Positions 9,761 through 18,702 of a DNA stretch of 56,132 nucleotides are shown one piece after another. A program made the translations under genes and the position numbers. Position 1 is the first letter of the stretch. Each line of letters starts with the position of its first letter. The notes below the pieces were generated by a model, which was not told where the DNA came from, ran no database searches, and saw only the letters and a list, made by a program, of their open reading frames with translations. This DNA comes from PXAP01 sp964520585 (lineage in GTDB: Bacteria; Bacteroidota; Bacteroidia; Bacteroidales; PUMT01), in contig CAZFOO010000015.1 in the NCBI GenBank assembly GCA_964520585.1, positions 1 through 56,132 of the forward strand, in the 5' to 3' direction.

Positions 9761-12346
9761 ATGAAACAGACAGAATTGTTAATAACCGCAGTTTTTATGA
9801 TTTTAATTTTGACGACCTGCGGTACACAGACTCCTGATTTAACGGAAGTAGACATTGAATGGGAATTAATAAGTAATACTTTCAGTGACGAACCAAAGAC
9901 CAAAGCTGAATTCACGATCAGAAACAATTCTGACTTCAGGTTTACTGATGATAACTGGGCCCTATATTACAGTCAGGCACCAAGGAGAATCATATCAACG
10001 AATCCGGTTGTACTTGCTGAGGTACAATGGATCAACGGGGACTGGCACAAAATAGTTCCGGTTGATGGCTTTGAGCTGGGCAGGGGCCAGGAAGTTACAA
10101 TCACTTATGAAGCAAGTGCATGGTGGATAAAGGAATCAGATGCGCCAATGGGGCTCTATTTTGTTTTTTATGATAATCATGGAAATGAGACCGACACACT
10201 TACGGTTGAAAATTACGAGGTAAAGCCTTTTGTAAGAGAAGAACAGATATCAAGACACAAAAATGATCTGACCCCCATACCTACGCCAGAATGGAGGTAT
10301 GAAAACAATAAGGGAATGAACCGGATTCCCGATCATGAATTAAAAAAAATAATTCCCACTCCGGTAAATATCACTCCAACAGGAGAGATTGTGAGTTTTA
10401 CCGAACCGGTGGACATATTTTATCAGGAAGGATTGAAAAATGAAGCAGATCATCTCGCCAGCTTGCTTAGTCAATTAACCGGCCAATCATTTTATCCTGC
10501 AGTTGGTACAGAAGAGATGGCAAACAGCATTTTGCTCAGGCAATCAGATTTTGATGTTAATGGCATTAATAAAGAAGCATACCGCCTGGAGGTAAGAAGT
10601 AATAAAAATATTATAATTAACGGGACTGATAACGCAGGCGTCTTTTATGGCATTCAGTCGCTGACATCATTACTGCCGGTGAATGTATTTTCAGGGACTT
10701 CAGATGCAGTCACCATGGAAGTATTGACCATTGAAGATGCCCCCAGATTTCCCTACCGTGGAATTCATATCGATGTTGCCAGGAATTTCCAGGAAAAGGA
10801 AACTATTCTGAAGATACTTGACCTGCTGGCATTTTACAAGATAAACACCATGCATTTTCATCTTACCGAAGATGAAGGATGGCGCATAGAAATAAAGGAC
10901 CTTCCGGAATTAACAGAGGTGGGGGGACAAAGAGAGCATACCACAAAAGGTGCTGCGGCAGTGCATCCTGCATATGGATCAGGTCCCTTTCCCTATTCAG
11001 AAAACACGTATGGCAGTGGATATTACACTCACGAAGATTTTGTAGAAATCCTCAAGTATGCAAAAGCCAGGCACATCACTGTAATTCCGGAGATTAATGT
11101 ACCCGGTCATTCCAGAGCAGCCATTAAAGCAATGGAGGCTCGTTACAACCGTTTCATGGCTGAAGATAACGAAGAGGCGGCTAATGAGTTCAGGTTGATA
11201 GATCCTGATGATAATTCAGAATATATTTCGGCTCAAAGTTTCACTGACAATGTAATAAACGTTGCACGTGAATCTGCATACCTCTTTTTTGAAACAGTGG
11301 TTGATGGAATAATTGAAATGTATGAAGAGGCAGATGCCCCCCTTGAGATATTCCATACGGGCGGAGATGAAGTTCCCGAGGGAGCGTGGACTGAATCTCC
11401 TATGATAGATGACTTGCTTGAAGATTTACCTGAAATATCAGACCCGAAAAACCTGCAGGCATATTTTTTTGACAGAATAATTGATATCCTCAGGGAAAAA
11501 GATCTTAAAATAGCAGGGTGGGAAGAAGTAGCCCTGCTTAAAGACGAGAACGGAGAATATGTACCAAATCCCGGATTTGCCGGTGGAGAAGTTATACCCT
11601 ATATATGGAACAGCTTATGGGGACACCAGGATCTTGGCTATCGCCTTGCCAACATGGACTATCCGATTATACAATGTCATGTGTCCAATTTCTATTTTGA
11701 TCTGGCATACAATAAGGATCCGGAAGAGCCTGGCTTATACTGGGCAGGCTTTGTAAACACAAAAGATGCCTGGTATTATGCACCTTATGATATATTTAAA
11801 ACAACAACTAAAACTGCAATGGGCAGAAAAGTAGATATAGATGAAGAATATGCCGGCATGGAGAGATTAATGCCCGGAGCAAAGCCAAATGTGTTAGGAC
11901 TTCAGGCACAATTGTGGAGTGAAACAATCTTTGGTAGTGATATGCTTGAATATTATATGCTTCCAAAATTGATCGGCTTTACAGAAAGTGCGTGGACCAG
12001 CGAGCGCAGCTTTGAGCAGATTGAAAACCATCAGCAAAGGGACGCGGAAGCCCGAAAACAATGGAATGTGTTTGCCAATACTATTGCCCAAAGGGAACTT
12101 CCAAGGCTCGCAGGCCTTTATGGTGGATTTAATTACCGGCTGCCGCTGCCGGGCGCTGTAATAGAAAATAATATTTTAAATGCAAATACTGAGTTTCCCG
12201 GATTGATCATCAGGTATACTACCAATGGGGAGGAACCTACCAGCGCATCAATGACATATTATGAACCGGTGCGGGTAGAAGGGACAGTAAAATTGAAAAC
12301 TTTTGACCTGTCTGGCAGGTCAAGCCGTACAGTGGTCCTGGAGTAG
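9761..12346 (+). CDS. Beta-N-acetylhexosaminidase, GH20, probable lipoprotein
   Basis: This 861-residue enzyme would remove terminal beta-linked GlcNAc/GalNAc from glycans or chitin fragments. The leader ends ILILTTC with Cys20, a plausible though not ideal lipobox. It is followed by a CHB_HEX-like carbohydrate-binding domain (~25-165), a GH20b domain (~200-325), the catalytic barrel from PRFPYRGIHIDVARN, and a C-terminal beta-sandwich tail (RYTTNGEEPTS). The catalytic pair is visible as HTGGDE at residues 532-537 (D536-E537), and the conserved HFHLTEDEGWRIEI precedes it. The domain set is that of chitobiase-type enzymes, and the length fits. It probably sits on the outer membrane or in the periplasm. 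The divergent acetyltransferase-like gene suggests a shared amino-sugar pathway. Confidence 0.93.
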   Translation: MKQTELLITAVFMILILTTCGTQTPDLTEVDIEWELISNTFSDEPKTKAEFTIRNNSDFRFTDDNWALYYSQAPRRIISTNPVVLAEVQWINGDWHKIVPVDGFELGRGQEVTITYEASAWWIKESDAPMGLYFVFYDNHGNETDTLTVENYEVKPFVREEQISRHKNDLTPIPTPEWRYENNKGMNRIPDHELKKIIPTPVNITPTGEIVSFTEPVDIFYQEGLKNEADHLASLLSQLTGQSFYPAVGTEEMANSILLRQSDFDVNGINKEAYRLEVRSNKNIIINGTDNAGVFYGIQSLTSLLPVNVFSGTSDAVTMEVLTIEDAPRFPYRGIHIDVARNFQEKETILKILDLLAFYKINTMHFHLTEDEGWRIEIKDLPELTEVGGQREHTTKGAAAVHPAYGSGPFPYSENTYGSGYYTHEDFVEILKYAKARHITVIPEINVPGHSRAAIKAMEARYNRFMAEDNEEAANEFRLIDPDDNSEYISAQSFTDNVINVARESAYLFFETVVDGIIEMYEEADAPLEIFHTGGDEVPEGAWTESPMIDDLLEDLPEISDPKNLQAYFFDRIIDILREKDLKIAGWEEVALLKDENGEYVPNPGFAGGEVIPYIWNSLWGHQDLGYRLANMDYPIIQCHVSNFYFDLAYNKDPEEPGLYWAGFVNTKDAWYYAPYDIFKTTTKTAMGRKVDIDEEYAGMERLMPGAKPNVLGLQAQLWSETIFGSDMLEYYMLPKLIGFTESAWTSERSFEQIENHQQRDAEARKQWNVFANTIAQRELPRLAGLYGGFNYRLPLPGAVIENNILNANTEFPGLIIRYTTNGEEPTSASMTYYEPVRVEGTVKLKTFDLSGRSSRTVVLE

Positions 12347-12366
12347 TCGAATCCTGCCTGGAGGAA

Positions 12367-13152
12367 TTATTCTGGGAGAAGCATATCAACACATTTAAGC
12401 CAGAAGTCATTGTACTGTTCCCAGTACACAAAATTACATCCCCAATGGGGAGCAGGATCTGACATATAGGCCAAGGTCCTTCCCTTGCCGAATTGACCGG
12501 TGGCGAGAAGTGGATCCACTGTTCCTTTGACATTCAGGATCACTTCACAATCCTCCCTGGGTAAAACCTGGTTATATCCCAGAATTGGTGGAAAAGAATC
12601 CATATAAATATCGTCAAGGAATTTTGAGTGGTTCTTTACTGGGTCAGCATAAAAACCTTCGGTGCTTTCAATCAGGTCATCGCCTTTCAGGCAATTGACA
12701 GGTAATACCTCTTTCAGCCGGGTTCTCCCCCATCCTCCTTTACCCGTTTCTCCGGAAAAAGATAACCAGCCTCCCAGAAACATTGCCGGCTTTCCGCTAT
12801 TAACTGCTTCAACGGTCAACCTGGTCCTGTCGGGAAAAGTAAGTATCGCCTTACCCATTTTTTCTCTGTTAAAAAAACTGGGAGCAAGCTGGAAATTCTT
12901 AGCTTCAATATCACTGAATATGAAAAGATCATAGTCTTCAAGGATCTGTTCATACTGCCCGGGAGCCATCTTATAGAACTCCCAGGAGGGAAGAGATAAG
13001 ACCTCATGCCGGCCATCAGACTCTAAAGCCTTCACAAGCCATTCACCGTAATTAAAAATATCTATCCCTTTATACTCGTAATTAAATGGAGATTCAGCAA
13101 ACATAGGCCCCATAAGTACTGCCCAGTCCCCTGCATAAAATATTTTTGCCAT
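12367..13152 (-). CDS. Putative class I glutamine amidotransferase-like protein (GATase1_like)
   Basis: The 261-residue protein resembles the GATase1-like/ThuA-type fold: a short N-terminal strand (AKIFYAGDWAVLMG), 'YDLFIFSDIEAKNF' as a central strand, and the elbow region KPAMFLGGWLSFSG. Where a true amidotransferase carries the nucleophile Cys (GxCxG) this protein reads GGWLSFSG, so it probably lacks glutaminase activity. The only cysteines seen lie elsewhere (NCLKG, EDCEV, WGCNF and KCVDM). It starts 27 bases after the end of glpF and is probably co-transcribed with the glycerol genes, although a glycerol role is only guilt by association. No signal peptide is seen, so it is cytoplasmic. 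Confidence 0.7.
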   Translation of the reverse strand: MAKIFYAGDWAVLMGPMFAESPFNYEYKGIDIFNYGEWLVKALESDGRHEVLSLPSWEFYKMAPGQYEQILEDYDLFIFSDIEAKNFQLAPSFFNREKMGKAILTFPDRTRLTVEAVNSGKPAMFLGGWLSFSGETGKGGWGRTRLKEVLPVNCLKGDDLIESTEGFYADPVKNHSKFLDDIYMDSFPPILGYNQVLPREDCEVILNVKGTVDPLLATGQFGKGRTLAYMSDPAPHWGCNFVYWEQYNDFWLKCVDMLLPE

Positions 13153-13179
13153 AACAGATAATTTTAATTGTATTTCATA

Positions 13180-13926
13180 TCAGGACAATCCAATAGCCAT
13201 AAATGCCGTTGCAGCTATAAATGCACCCAGAACCGGGCCAAACACCGGGACCCATGAATATCCCCAGTCACTGTTACCCTTACTTTTCATTGGCAAAATG
13301 AAGTGAGCAAAACGGGGACCAAGGTCCCTGGCAGGATTAATGGCATATCCCGTAGTACCTCCCAGCGACATACCTATGGCCACTACAAGCAATGCAACGG
13401 GCAGGGCTCCAACGGAACCGAGCCCCAGCTTGGCATCTGTCAGAGTTGACGCAGAAAAACTTGGATCTGCAAAATGAAAAATAGTAAAAATAAGTACAAA
13501 TGTGCCAACAGCCTCAGAAAAAACGTTTGAGCGGAAGTTTCTTATTTGGGGATTGGTACAAAAAACAGCAAGTTTAGTACCCTTATCCTCGGTTATATTA
13601 AAATGCTGTCTGAAAAACAAATAAACTATCAGTGCACCGAAGAAGCCTCCAAGCAATTGAGCAAGTATATATCCGGGAACGAGAGACCAGCTGAAGATTC
13701 CGATGAAAGCAAGTCCCAGTGTAACTGCCGGGTTGATGTGTGCCCCTGAATGGGGACCGGCTATTATTACTCCCAGAAACACTCCGAGTCCCCATCCAAT
13801 TGTTATAACCACCCAACCTGCTCCATGGCTTTTAGTTTCTTTCAAAACAGTATTGGCAACTACTCCGTCACCCATCAATACAAGGACAGAGGTTCCTATA
13901 AACTCATATAAATAAACTGATTCCAT
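13180..13926 (-). CDS. glpF: Glycerol uptake facilitator (aquaglyceroporin)
   Basis: This 248-residue inner-membrane channel has the two NPA boxes of the MIP family, N65-P66-A67 in GAHINPAVTLG and N197-P198-A199 in GYAINPARDLGPR. The Asp directly after the second NPAR (D201) is the residue that distinguishes glycerol facilitators from strict water channels. Six hydrophobic spans are visible. It lies between glpK and the GATase-like gene on the same strand, so it should let glycerol in for the kinase encoded 163 bases upstream. Length fits the family. Confidence 0.93.
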   Translation of the reverse strand: MESVYLYEFIGTSVLVLMGDGVVANTVLKETKSHGAGWVVITIGWGLGVFLGVIIAGPHSGAHINPAVTLGLAFIGIFSWSLVPGYILAQLLGGFFGALIVYLFFRQHFNITEDKGTKLAVFCTNPQIRNFRSNVFSEAVGTFVLIFTIFHFADPSFSASTLTDAKLGLGSVGALPVALLVVAIGMSLGGTTGYAINPARDLGPRFAHFILPMKSKGNSDWGYSWVPVFGPVLGAFIAATAFMAIGLS

Positions 13927-14089
13927 AGTTTTAAGAAATAATTAATTAAAAGAGCCTTATAATGGATTTATTAACCATATTTTTCTAAGTTACCAACAAA
14001 CAGCAATCAGCCGGCTAAATAATTCCGGGTAAAATTTCGGGTTGCAAAGTCATGTTGTAAATCATAGATGCCAGGTTATCCAATTATGA

Positions 14090-15580
14090 TCAGGATGACC
14101 AAGAACCAGCGCGTTTTACCGCATCAGCCCATTTGATTTTAAGCTTTTCTGCCATCTCCTCATTCATCGAACCTGTAAATTGCCTTTCAGGTTTCCATTG
14201 TTCTTTCAATTCATCAATACCATCCCAGTAACCAGTGGCAAGCCCGGCAAGATAAGCAGCCCCCAGGGCCGTTGTTTCGGCAATCATGGGCCTCACCACA
14301 GGAATATTAAGTATATCGGCCTGGAACTGCATAAGAAGATTATTTGCAACAGCTCCGCCATCAACCCGTAGTTCCTTAACTTCCATCCCGGTATCTTTAT
14401 TCATCACATCAAGGACATCCATGGTCTGGAATGCAATCCCTTCGAGTGCTGCTCTGGCAATGTGCCCACGGTTCGTCCCGCGGCTTATACCGATAAGGAG
14501 CCCCCGTGCATATTGGTCCCAGTAAGGCGCACCCATTCCCGTAAAGGCAGGTACAAAAAATACGTCTCCGTTATCCTCAACGCTTTTGGCAAGCATTTCC
14601 ACTTCAGCTGAAGACCCTATAATTCCGATACCATCCCTTAACCACTGTACAACTGCACCTGCAATAAAAATACTTCCTTCCAGGGCATAATTGATTTGAT
14701 CTCCGATTTTCCATGCAATAGTTGTAACCAAATTGTTTTTTGATATGAAAGGTTTATCACCTGTATTAAGCAATATAAAACAGCCGGTACCATAGGTATT
14801 CTTGACCATTCCCCTGTCAACGCACATTTGTCCGAACATAGCAGCCTGCTGGTCTCCTGCTATTCCTGCAATGGGAACCTTGGAAGCAAAAAAGGTAGTA
14901 TTGCTGTAATCGTAAATCTCACTTGAATCATGCACTTCAGGGAGGATGCTTTTGGGAATATCCATAAGTTCCAGCATATGATTGTCCCATTCCAGCGTAT
15001 TTATATTATAAAGCATTGTCCTGCTGGCGTTGGTAACATCTGTTATGTGTGTGCGGCCCTCTGTCAGTTTCCATATAAGCCAGCTATCTACAGTACCAAA
15101 AGCCAGTTCCCCATTTTTTGCCTTTGCCCTTGCTCCGTCAACATTATCAAGAATCCATTTAATTTTTGTTCCGCTGAAATAGGAATCTATTACCAGGCCG
15201 GTTTTTTCACGTATCATACCGGCATGACCGTTTTTATTAAGCTCGTCACAATAACCGGAAGTCCTTCTGTCCTGCCATACAATGGCGTTGTAAACAGGAT
15301 TACCGGTTTTTCTGTCCCAGACAATCGTTGTTTCACGTTGATTTGTGATCCCGATGCCGGCTACAGACTTACCATTTATGCCAAGTTTTGAAATTGCCTC
15401 TGCAGCAACAGCTACCTGCGATGGCCATATCTCGTTTGGATCATGCTCGACCCATCCTGGTCGTGGAAATATCTGAGTAAATTCCTTTTGAGCTACTGAC
15501 CTGATATTTCCTTTTTTATCAAATAACAAGGCTCTGGAACTTGTTGTTCCCTGATCAAGAGCAAGAATAAAATTTTCCAT
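14090..15580 (-). CDS. glpK: Glycerol kinase
   Basis: This 496-residue cytoplasmic FGGY kinase converts glycerol and ATP to glycerol 3-phosphate. Visible motifs are the N-terminal phosphate loop LALDQGTTSSRALLFD, GITNQRETT, the glycerol-contact region with WQDRRT, GDQQAAMFGQ, and the C-terminal ELRVDGGAVANNLLMQFQAD signature. I place the start at ATG 15580; a TTG twelve bases upstream would only prepend four residues. Length is close to that of E. coli GlpK. It sits between glpD and glpF on the same strand. The 271-base gap to glpD could hold a separate promoter, but no exact TAnnTTTG box is visible there. Confidence 0.96.
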   Translation of the reverse strand: MENFILALDQGTTSSRALLFDKKGNIRSVAQKEFTQIFPRPGWVEHDPNEIWPSQVAVAAEAISKLGINGKSVAGIGITNQRETTIVWDRKTGNPVYNAIVWQDRRTSGYCDELNKNGHAGMIREKTGLVIDSYFSGTKIKWILDNVDGARAKAKNGELAFGTVDSWLIWKLTEGRTHITDVTNASRTMLYNINTLEWDNHMLELMDIPKSILPEVHDSSEIYDYSNTTFFASKVPIAGIAGDQQAAMFGQMCVDRGMVKNTYGTGCFILLNTGDKPFISKNNLVTTIAWKIGDQINYALEGSIFIAGAVVQWLRDGIGIIGSSAEVEMLAKSVEDNGDVFFVPAFTGMGAPYWDQYARGLLIGISRGTNRGHIARAALEGIAFQTMDVLDVMNKDTGMEVKELRVDGGAVANNLLMQFQADILNIPVVRPMIAETTALGAAYLAGLATGYWDGIDELKEQWKPERQFTGSMNEEMAEKLKIKWADAVKRAGSWSS

Positions 15581-15851
15581 AGTAACAGGCAATATTAAAA
15601 TTTAATTGAAAGGTGAAATTTATTTTTCAACAGAATAATATTGAGATCGACGACTTTTAATAACAAATTATTTATCAGTATGGTAGCTCTTTGCCTGTTT
15701 TAACCCTATACATAAGCACCTTTCTTACTCCTTCATTAACAAAGTATATGGTATTACAGTAAAAATTAATTATAACTGCTTATAAGTTTTCAATGGCAAT
15801 ATAATATTTTAAACTTAAAACAGCACAAATTGCAGTTACCGGCTTCTGTAT

Positions 15852-17438
15852 TTACTTATTATCTGATATACCATCAGGTAAATATTTATCTGTAACTTCC
15901 TTATATGCTGCAATCTGATTCTTTTCCCATTTATCATCTTTGCCCATTTCCACTGCCATTAACCTGGCAACTTCAGGTGCTATCCGGATGCTTTCCCTGG
16001 CATCAAGCAACTGCGCCCTTACCCTTCTGGAAAGTACATCCTCTATTGTCATTGCCATTTCCTCTCTTACTGCCCAGATTACCTGTGCCTTAATTATCTG
16101 TAGCTTGTCACTGAGGTATTCTCTAAGTGAAGTATCTTTTCTTGCGATATCCAGAACAGCTTCTTTATCTGAGCCATAAAAATACATTGGGTCATTCAGG
16201 TCAACCGATTCCTGATATCCACTGATCTTTAATTTCCTTGTTATTGAAGAGGTCCTGTTCCATTTTTGAACTTTCTCTGCCCGTGAAATGATATCCTCTG
16301 CCATCTTTCTGAAAGTGGTCCATTTACCACCAATCATTGTTATCAGTCCTGATTTGGATATTATTATCTTGTGACTGCGTGATATCTCCCTGGTCTTTTT
16401 TTCATCCTTTGCTTTTGCAGCAGCAAGAGGCCTCAAACCAGCAAATACGCTCAGAACATCACTTCTTTCTGGTGCTTTTTTCAGATATTTCCCGGCAGTT
16501 GAAATAATAAACTCTATTTCTTCTTCCAGGGCTACCGGCTCCAACGATGCATGATCTACAGGAGTATCGGTTGTACCAACAACAACCTTACCATGCCAGG
16601 GAACTGCAAACAATACTCTTCCGTCATCAGTTTCAGGTATCATTATGGCATCATTGCCGGGCATAAAAGAACTGTCTATTACCAGATGTATGCCCTGACT
16701 TGGGCGCATAACCGGGTTTCTCCCCGGTGTATCCATCCGGATTATCTCGTCCGCGAAAACGCCAGTAGCATTAATAATTACCCGGCCATTAACATTATAG
16801 ATTTCCCCTGTCAATGAATCTTTAACTTTAACACCACTAACTTTACCCTGTTCATCCTTTTTTAAGTCCTCTACAGTAGAGTAGTTAAGAAAAGCTGCAC
16901 CCTTCTGGGCGGCAGTCTGCAATACATTAATTGCAAGCCTTGCATCATCAAACTGTCCGTCATAGTAAAGTATCCCGGCAGAAAGATTTTTTTCTGAAAC
17001 CACTGGCATTCGTCGGAGAACTTCTTTCCTGCTTATCCTTTTTGATCTTCCGAGACTGTATTTTCCGGCCAACATATCATACAAAGTAAGCCCTGCAGTA
17101 TACTTGACCTCATCAAACCATCCGAATGCAGGAATTATAAACGACTGATTATTTACCAGATGTGGTGCATTTTGTAATAATAAGCCTCTTTCAATGCATG
17201 CTTCTCTGACCAGTGCAATGTTTCCCTGGGCGAGATAACGTACTCCACCGTGAACCAGTTTCGTACTTTTACTGGAAGTGGATTTCACAAAGTCTGATTT
17301 CTCAAATAAAGCTGCACGATATCCCCGGCTGACGGCCTCGAGAACAATCCCCACTCCGGAAGCTCCACCTCCAATTATAACAAAATCAAATGAATCACGA
17401 ATATTATGAATCTTGTGTAACATTGATTTTCTGTCCAT
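15852..17438 (-). CDS. glpD: Aerobic glycerol-3-phosphate dehydrogenase, FAD-dependent
   Basis: This 528-residue flavoprotein oxidises glycerol 3-phosphate to dihydroxyacetone phosphate and feeds electrons to the quinone pool at the inner membrane. The FAD dinucleotide fold is clear near the N terminus (FVIIGGGASGVGIVLEA, then LFEKSDF), followed by the GlpD signature STKLVHGGVRYLAQGN and, in the middle, RVLFAVPWHGKVVVGTTDTP. The C-terminal DAO_C-like region is present (EEMAMTIEDVLSRR). It is divergent from the DeoR-type regulator and leads the minus-strand glycerol genes, consistent with control from the shared 222-base region. Length matches GlpD rather than the anaerobic GlpA. Confidence 0.95.
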   Translation of the reverse strand: MDRKSMLHKIHNIRDSFDFVIIGGGASGVGIVLEAVSRGYRAALFEKSDFVKSTSSKSTKLVHGGVRYLAQGNIALVREACIERGLLLQNAPHLVNNQSFIIPAFGWFDEVKYTAGLTLYDMLAGKYSLGRSKRISRKEVLRRMPVVSEKNLSAGILYYDGQFDDARLAINVLQTAAQKGAAFLNYSTVEDLKKDEQGKVSGVKVKDSLTGEIYNVNGRVIINATGVFADEIIRMDTPGRNPVMRPSQGIHLVIDSSFMPGNDAIMIPETDDGRVLFAVPWHGKVVVGTTDTPVDHASLEPVALEEEIEFIISTAGKYLKKAPERSDVLSVFAGLRPLAAAKAKDEKKTREISRSHKIIISKSGLITMIGGKWTTFRKMAEDIISRAEKVQKWNRTSSITRKLKISGYQESVDLNDPMYFYGSDKEAVLDIARKDTSLREYLSDKLQIIKAQVIWAVREEMAMTIEDVLSRRVRAQLLDARESIRIAPEVARLMAVEMGKDDKWEKNQIAAYKEVTDKYLPDGISDNK

Positions 17439-17485
17439 ACCAATATAACTTACAATGCTTCACCAGTATTTTTTCATTATGTATT

Positions 17486-17502
17486 CACATGGATTGAATG
17501 TG
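17486..17502. promoter_or_regulatory. Candidate operator in the glpD/glpR intergenic region
   Basis: CACAT and ATGTG form an inverted repeat separated by seven bases, 48-64 bases upstream of the glpD start. It sits between the glpD start and a minus-strand TATATTTG box. A DeoR-type repressor binding here would block glpD. The repeat is only 5+5 bp and no second copy was found near glpK, so this is a weak candidate. Confidence 0.3.
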
Positions 17503-17559
17503 CTATGCACTGATTTAACCAATCTTAATTATACATGAATAATATGAAATACAATTATA

Positions 17560-17567
17560 CAAATATA
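17560..17567 (-). promoter_or_regulatory. Candidate -7 box for glpD
   Basis: The minus strand reads TATATTTG, matching the Bacteroidetes TAnnTTTG consensus, about 120 bases upstream of the glpD start. I see no TTTG at the usual 18-21 base spacing, so only half the promoter is supported. Confidence 0.35.
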
Positions 17568-17660
17568 TCTCAATATTCGAAAGATATAGTAACTTTTTTG
17601 TTTCTTTTATTTATTTTTGACTTTTGTTTTTTTTCATATTTCTTTTGTAAAAATTATAAC

Positions 17661-18428
17661 ATGGCTACCAGTATCGCACAAAGACACCAATTTATTCTTA
17701 ATAAACTAAGGGAAAAGGGACATGTAAATGTGGTTGATCTCAGCAACGACTTGGGAGTATCCACTGTTACAATACGCAAAGACCTCAAACACCTTGAGAA
17801 TAGAAAGCTTCTCTTCCGTACTCACGGAAGCGCAACTCCAAACAATCCATACATTAATGACAGGCCTGTAAATGAAAAGGAAAAAATCAGAGTTGGTCAG
17901 AAACAAAGCATAGCACGTTATGCCGCTGGATTGATTCAGGCGGAAGACAATGTGATTCTGGCATCCGGCACAAGTGTAATTGAACTCGCCAGGCATATCA
18001 AAGCAGAGGACCAATTAACAGTTGTAACGGCCTCTCTTAATTCAGCACTTATTTTATCCGGAAATCCCCTGATCGATATCATTCAGCTTGGGGGGATGGT
18101 AAGAAAAAGTTCCTCTTCCGTGGTAGGGCCCTTTGCAGAAAATTTAGTGAATACTTTTTCCTGCAGCAAACTTTTCCTGGGTGTGGACGGTATCGACCCT
18201 GAATATGGCCTGACTACGACCAGTGCCTTGGAAGCAACACTAAACCAGCAAATGATCAGAGCTTCTCAGAGAGTAATTATCCTTGCTGATTCAACAAAAT
18301 TCGGCCGCAGGGGCTTCAGCAAAATATGTAATCTTGCAGATACGGATATGATTATTACAGATAGTGGGGTTGCTCAACCCTTTATAAAAGCTATTGAAGA
18401 ATCAGGTGTAGAAATAATTATAGTATAA
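17661..18428 (+). CDS. glpR: DeoR-family transcriptional regulator of the glycerol genes (GlpR-like)
   Basis: This 255-residue protein is counted from ATG 17661. The frame is open further upstream, but that part would encode a Phe-rich hydrophobic stretch unlike any DeoR protein. The N-terminal helix-turn-helix is typical (RHQFILNKLREKGHVNVVDL, then VSTVTIRKDLKHLE). The C-terminal sugar-phosphate sensor domain shows ASGTSVIELARHI, VTASLNSALIL, LGVDGIDPEYGLTT and ILADSTKFG. It is divergent from glpD and next to glpK and glpF, so it probably represses them and is released by glycerol 3-phosphate. The ligand is inferred from context; the symbol is given on family plus neighbourhood. Confidence 0.85.
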   Translation: MATSIAQRHQFILNKLREKGHVNVVDLSNDLGVSTVTIRKDLKHLENRKLLFRTHGSATPNNPYINDRPVNEKEKIRVGQKQSIARYAAGLIQAEDNVILASGTSVIELARHIKAEDQLTVVTASLNSALILSGNPLIDIIQLGGMVRKSSSSVVGPFAENLVNTFSCSKLFLGVDGIDPEYGLTTTSALEATLNQQMIRASQRVIILADSTKFGRRGFSKICNLADTDMIITDSGVAQPFIKAIEESGVEIIIV

Positions 18429-18603
18429 CCTTCGTAACATTTAAATTTAAACAGTTTGAGAAATTAAAACCAATTGAGAAAAATGTTAAATCCATATAAA
18501 ATATGTTCCGGTAAGAGATCAAAACCATGAATTTTCCGGATATTGTACAATTATATGTGGGCCGGGACAAACAGATATCGAGGAGGGGTATATCTACAAA
18601 AAA

Positions 18604-18625
18604 GCCGGAATCACTTCCGGCTTTT
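18604..18625. terminator. Bidirectional terminator between glpR and the TonB receptor
   Basis: GCCGGAA-TCAC-TTCCGGC forms a perfect 7-bp stem (18604-18621) with T-rich flank on the plus side and A-rich flank on the other. It therefore works for the convergent glpR and receptor transcripts. Confidence 0.85.
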
Positions 18626-18633
18626 CTAAACCA

Positions 18634-18680
18634 TTAACCCTAAACCTAACCTAACCTAACCTAAACCTAAACCTAAAAAT
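18634..18680. repeat. Telomere-like CCTAA/CCTAAA short tandem repeat
   Basis: About 45 bases are built of CCTAA and CCTAAA units (three CCTAA and three or four CCTAAA). They lie between the terminator and the stop codon of the TonB receptor, so they would be in the 3' UTR of the receptor mRNA as TTAGG/TTTAGG units. A related single unit (TTAACCTAAA) sits between another terminator and TolC at 28295-28304. Confidence 0.8.
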
Positions 18681-18702
18681 TAACCCTATATTTTATATTA
18701 AC

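Noticed and set aside
17535..17660. An N-terminal extension of GlpR that reads as a hydrophobic, Phe-rich segment.
   Set aside because: DeoR proteins start just before the helix-turn-helix; the extension is AT-rich promoter DNA read by chance.
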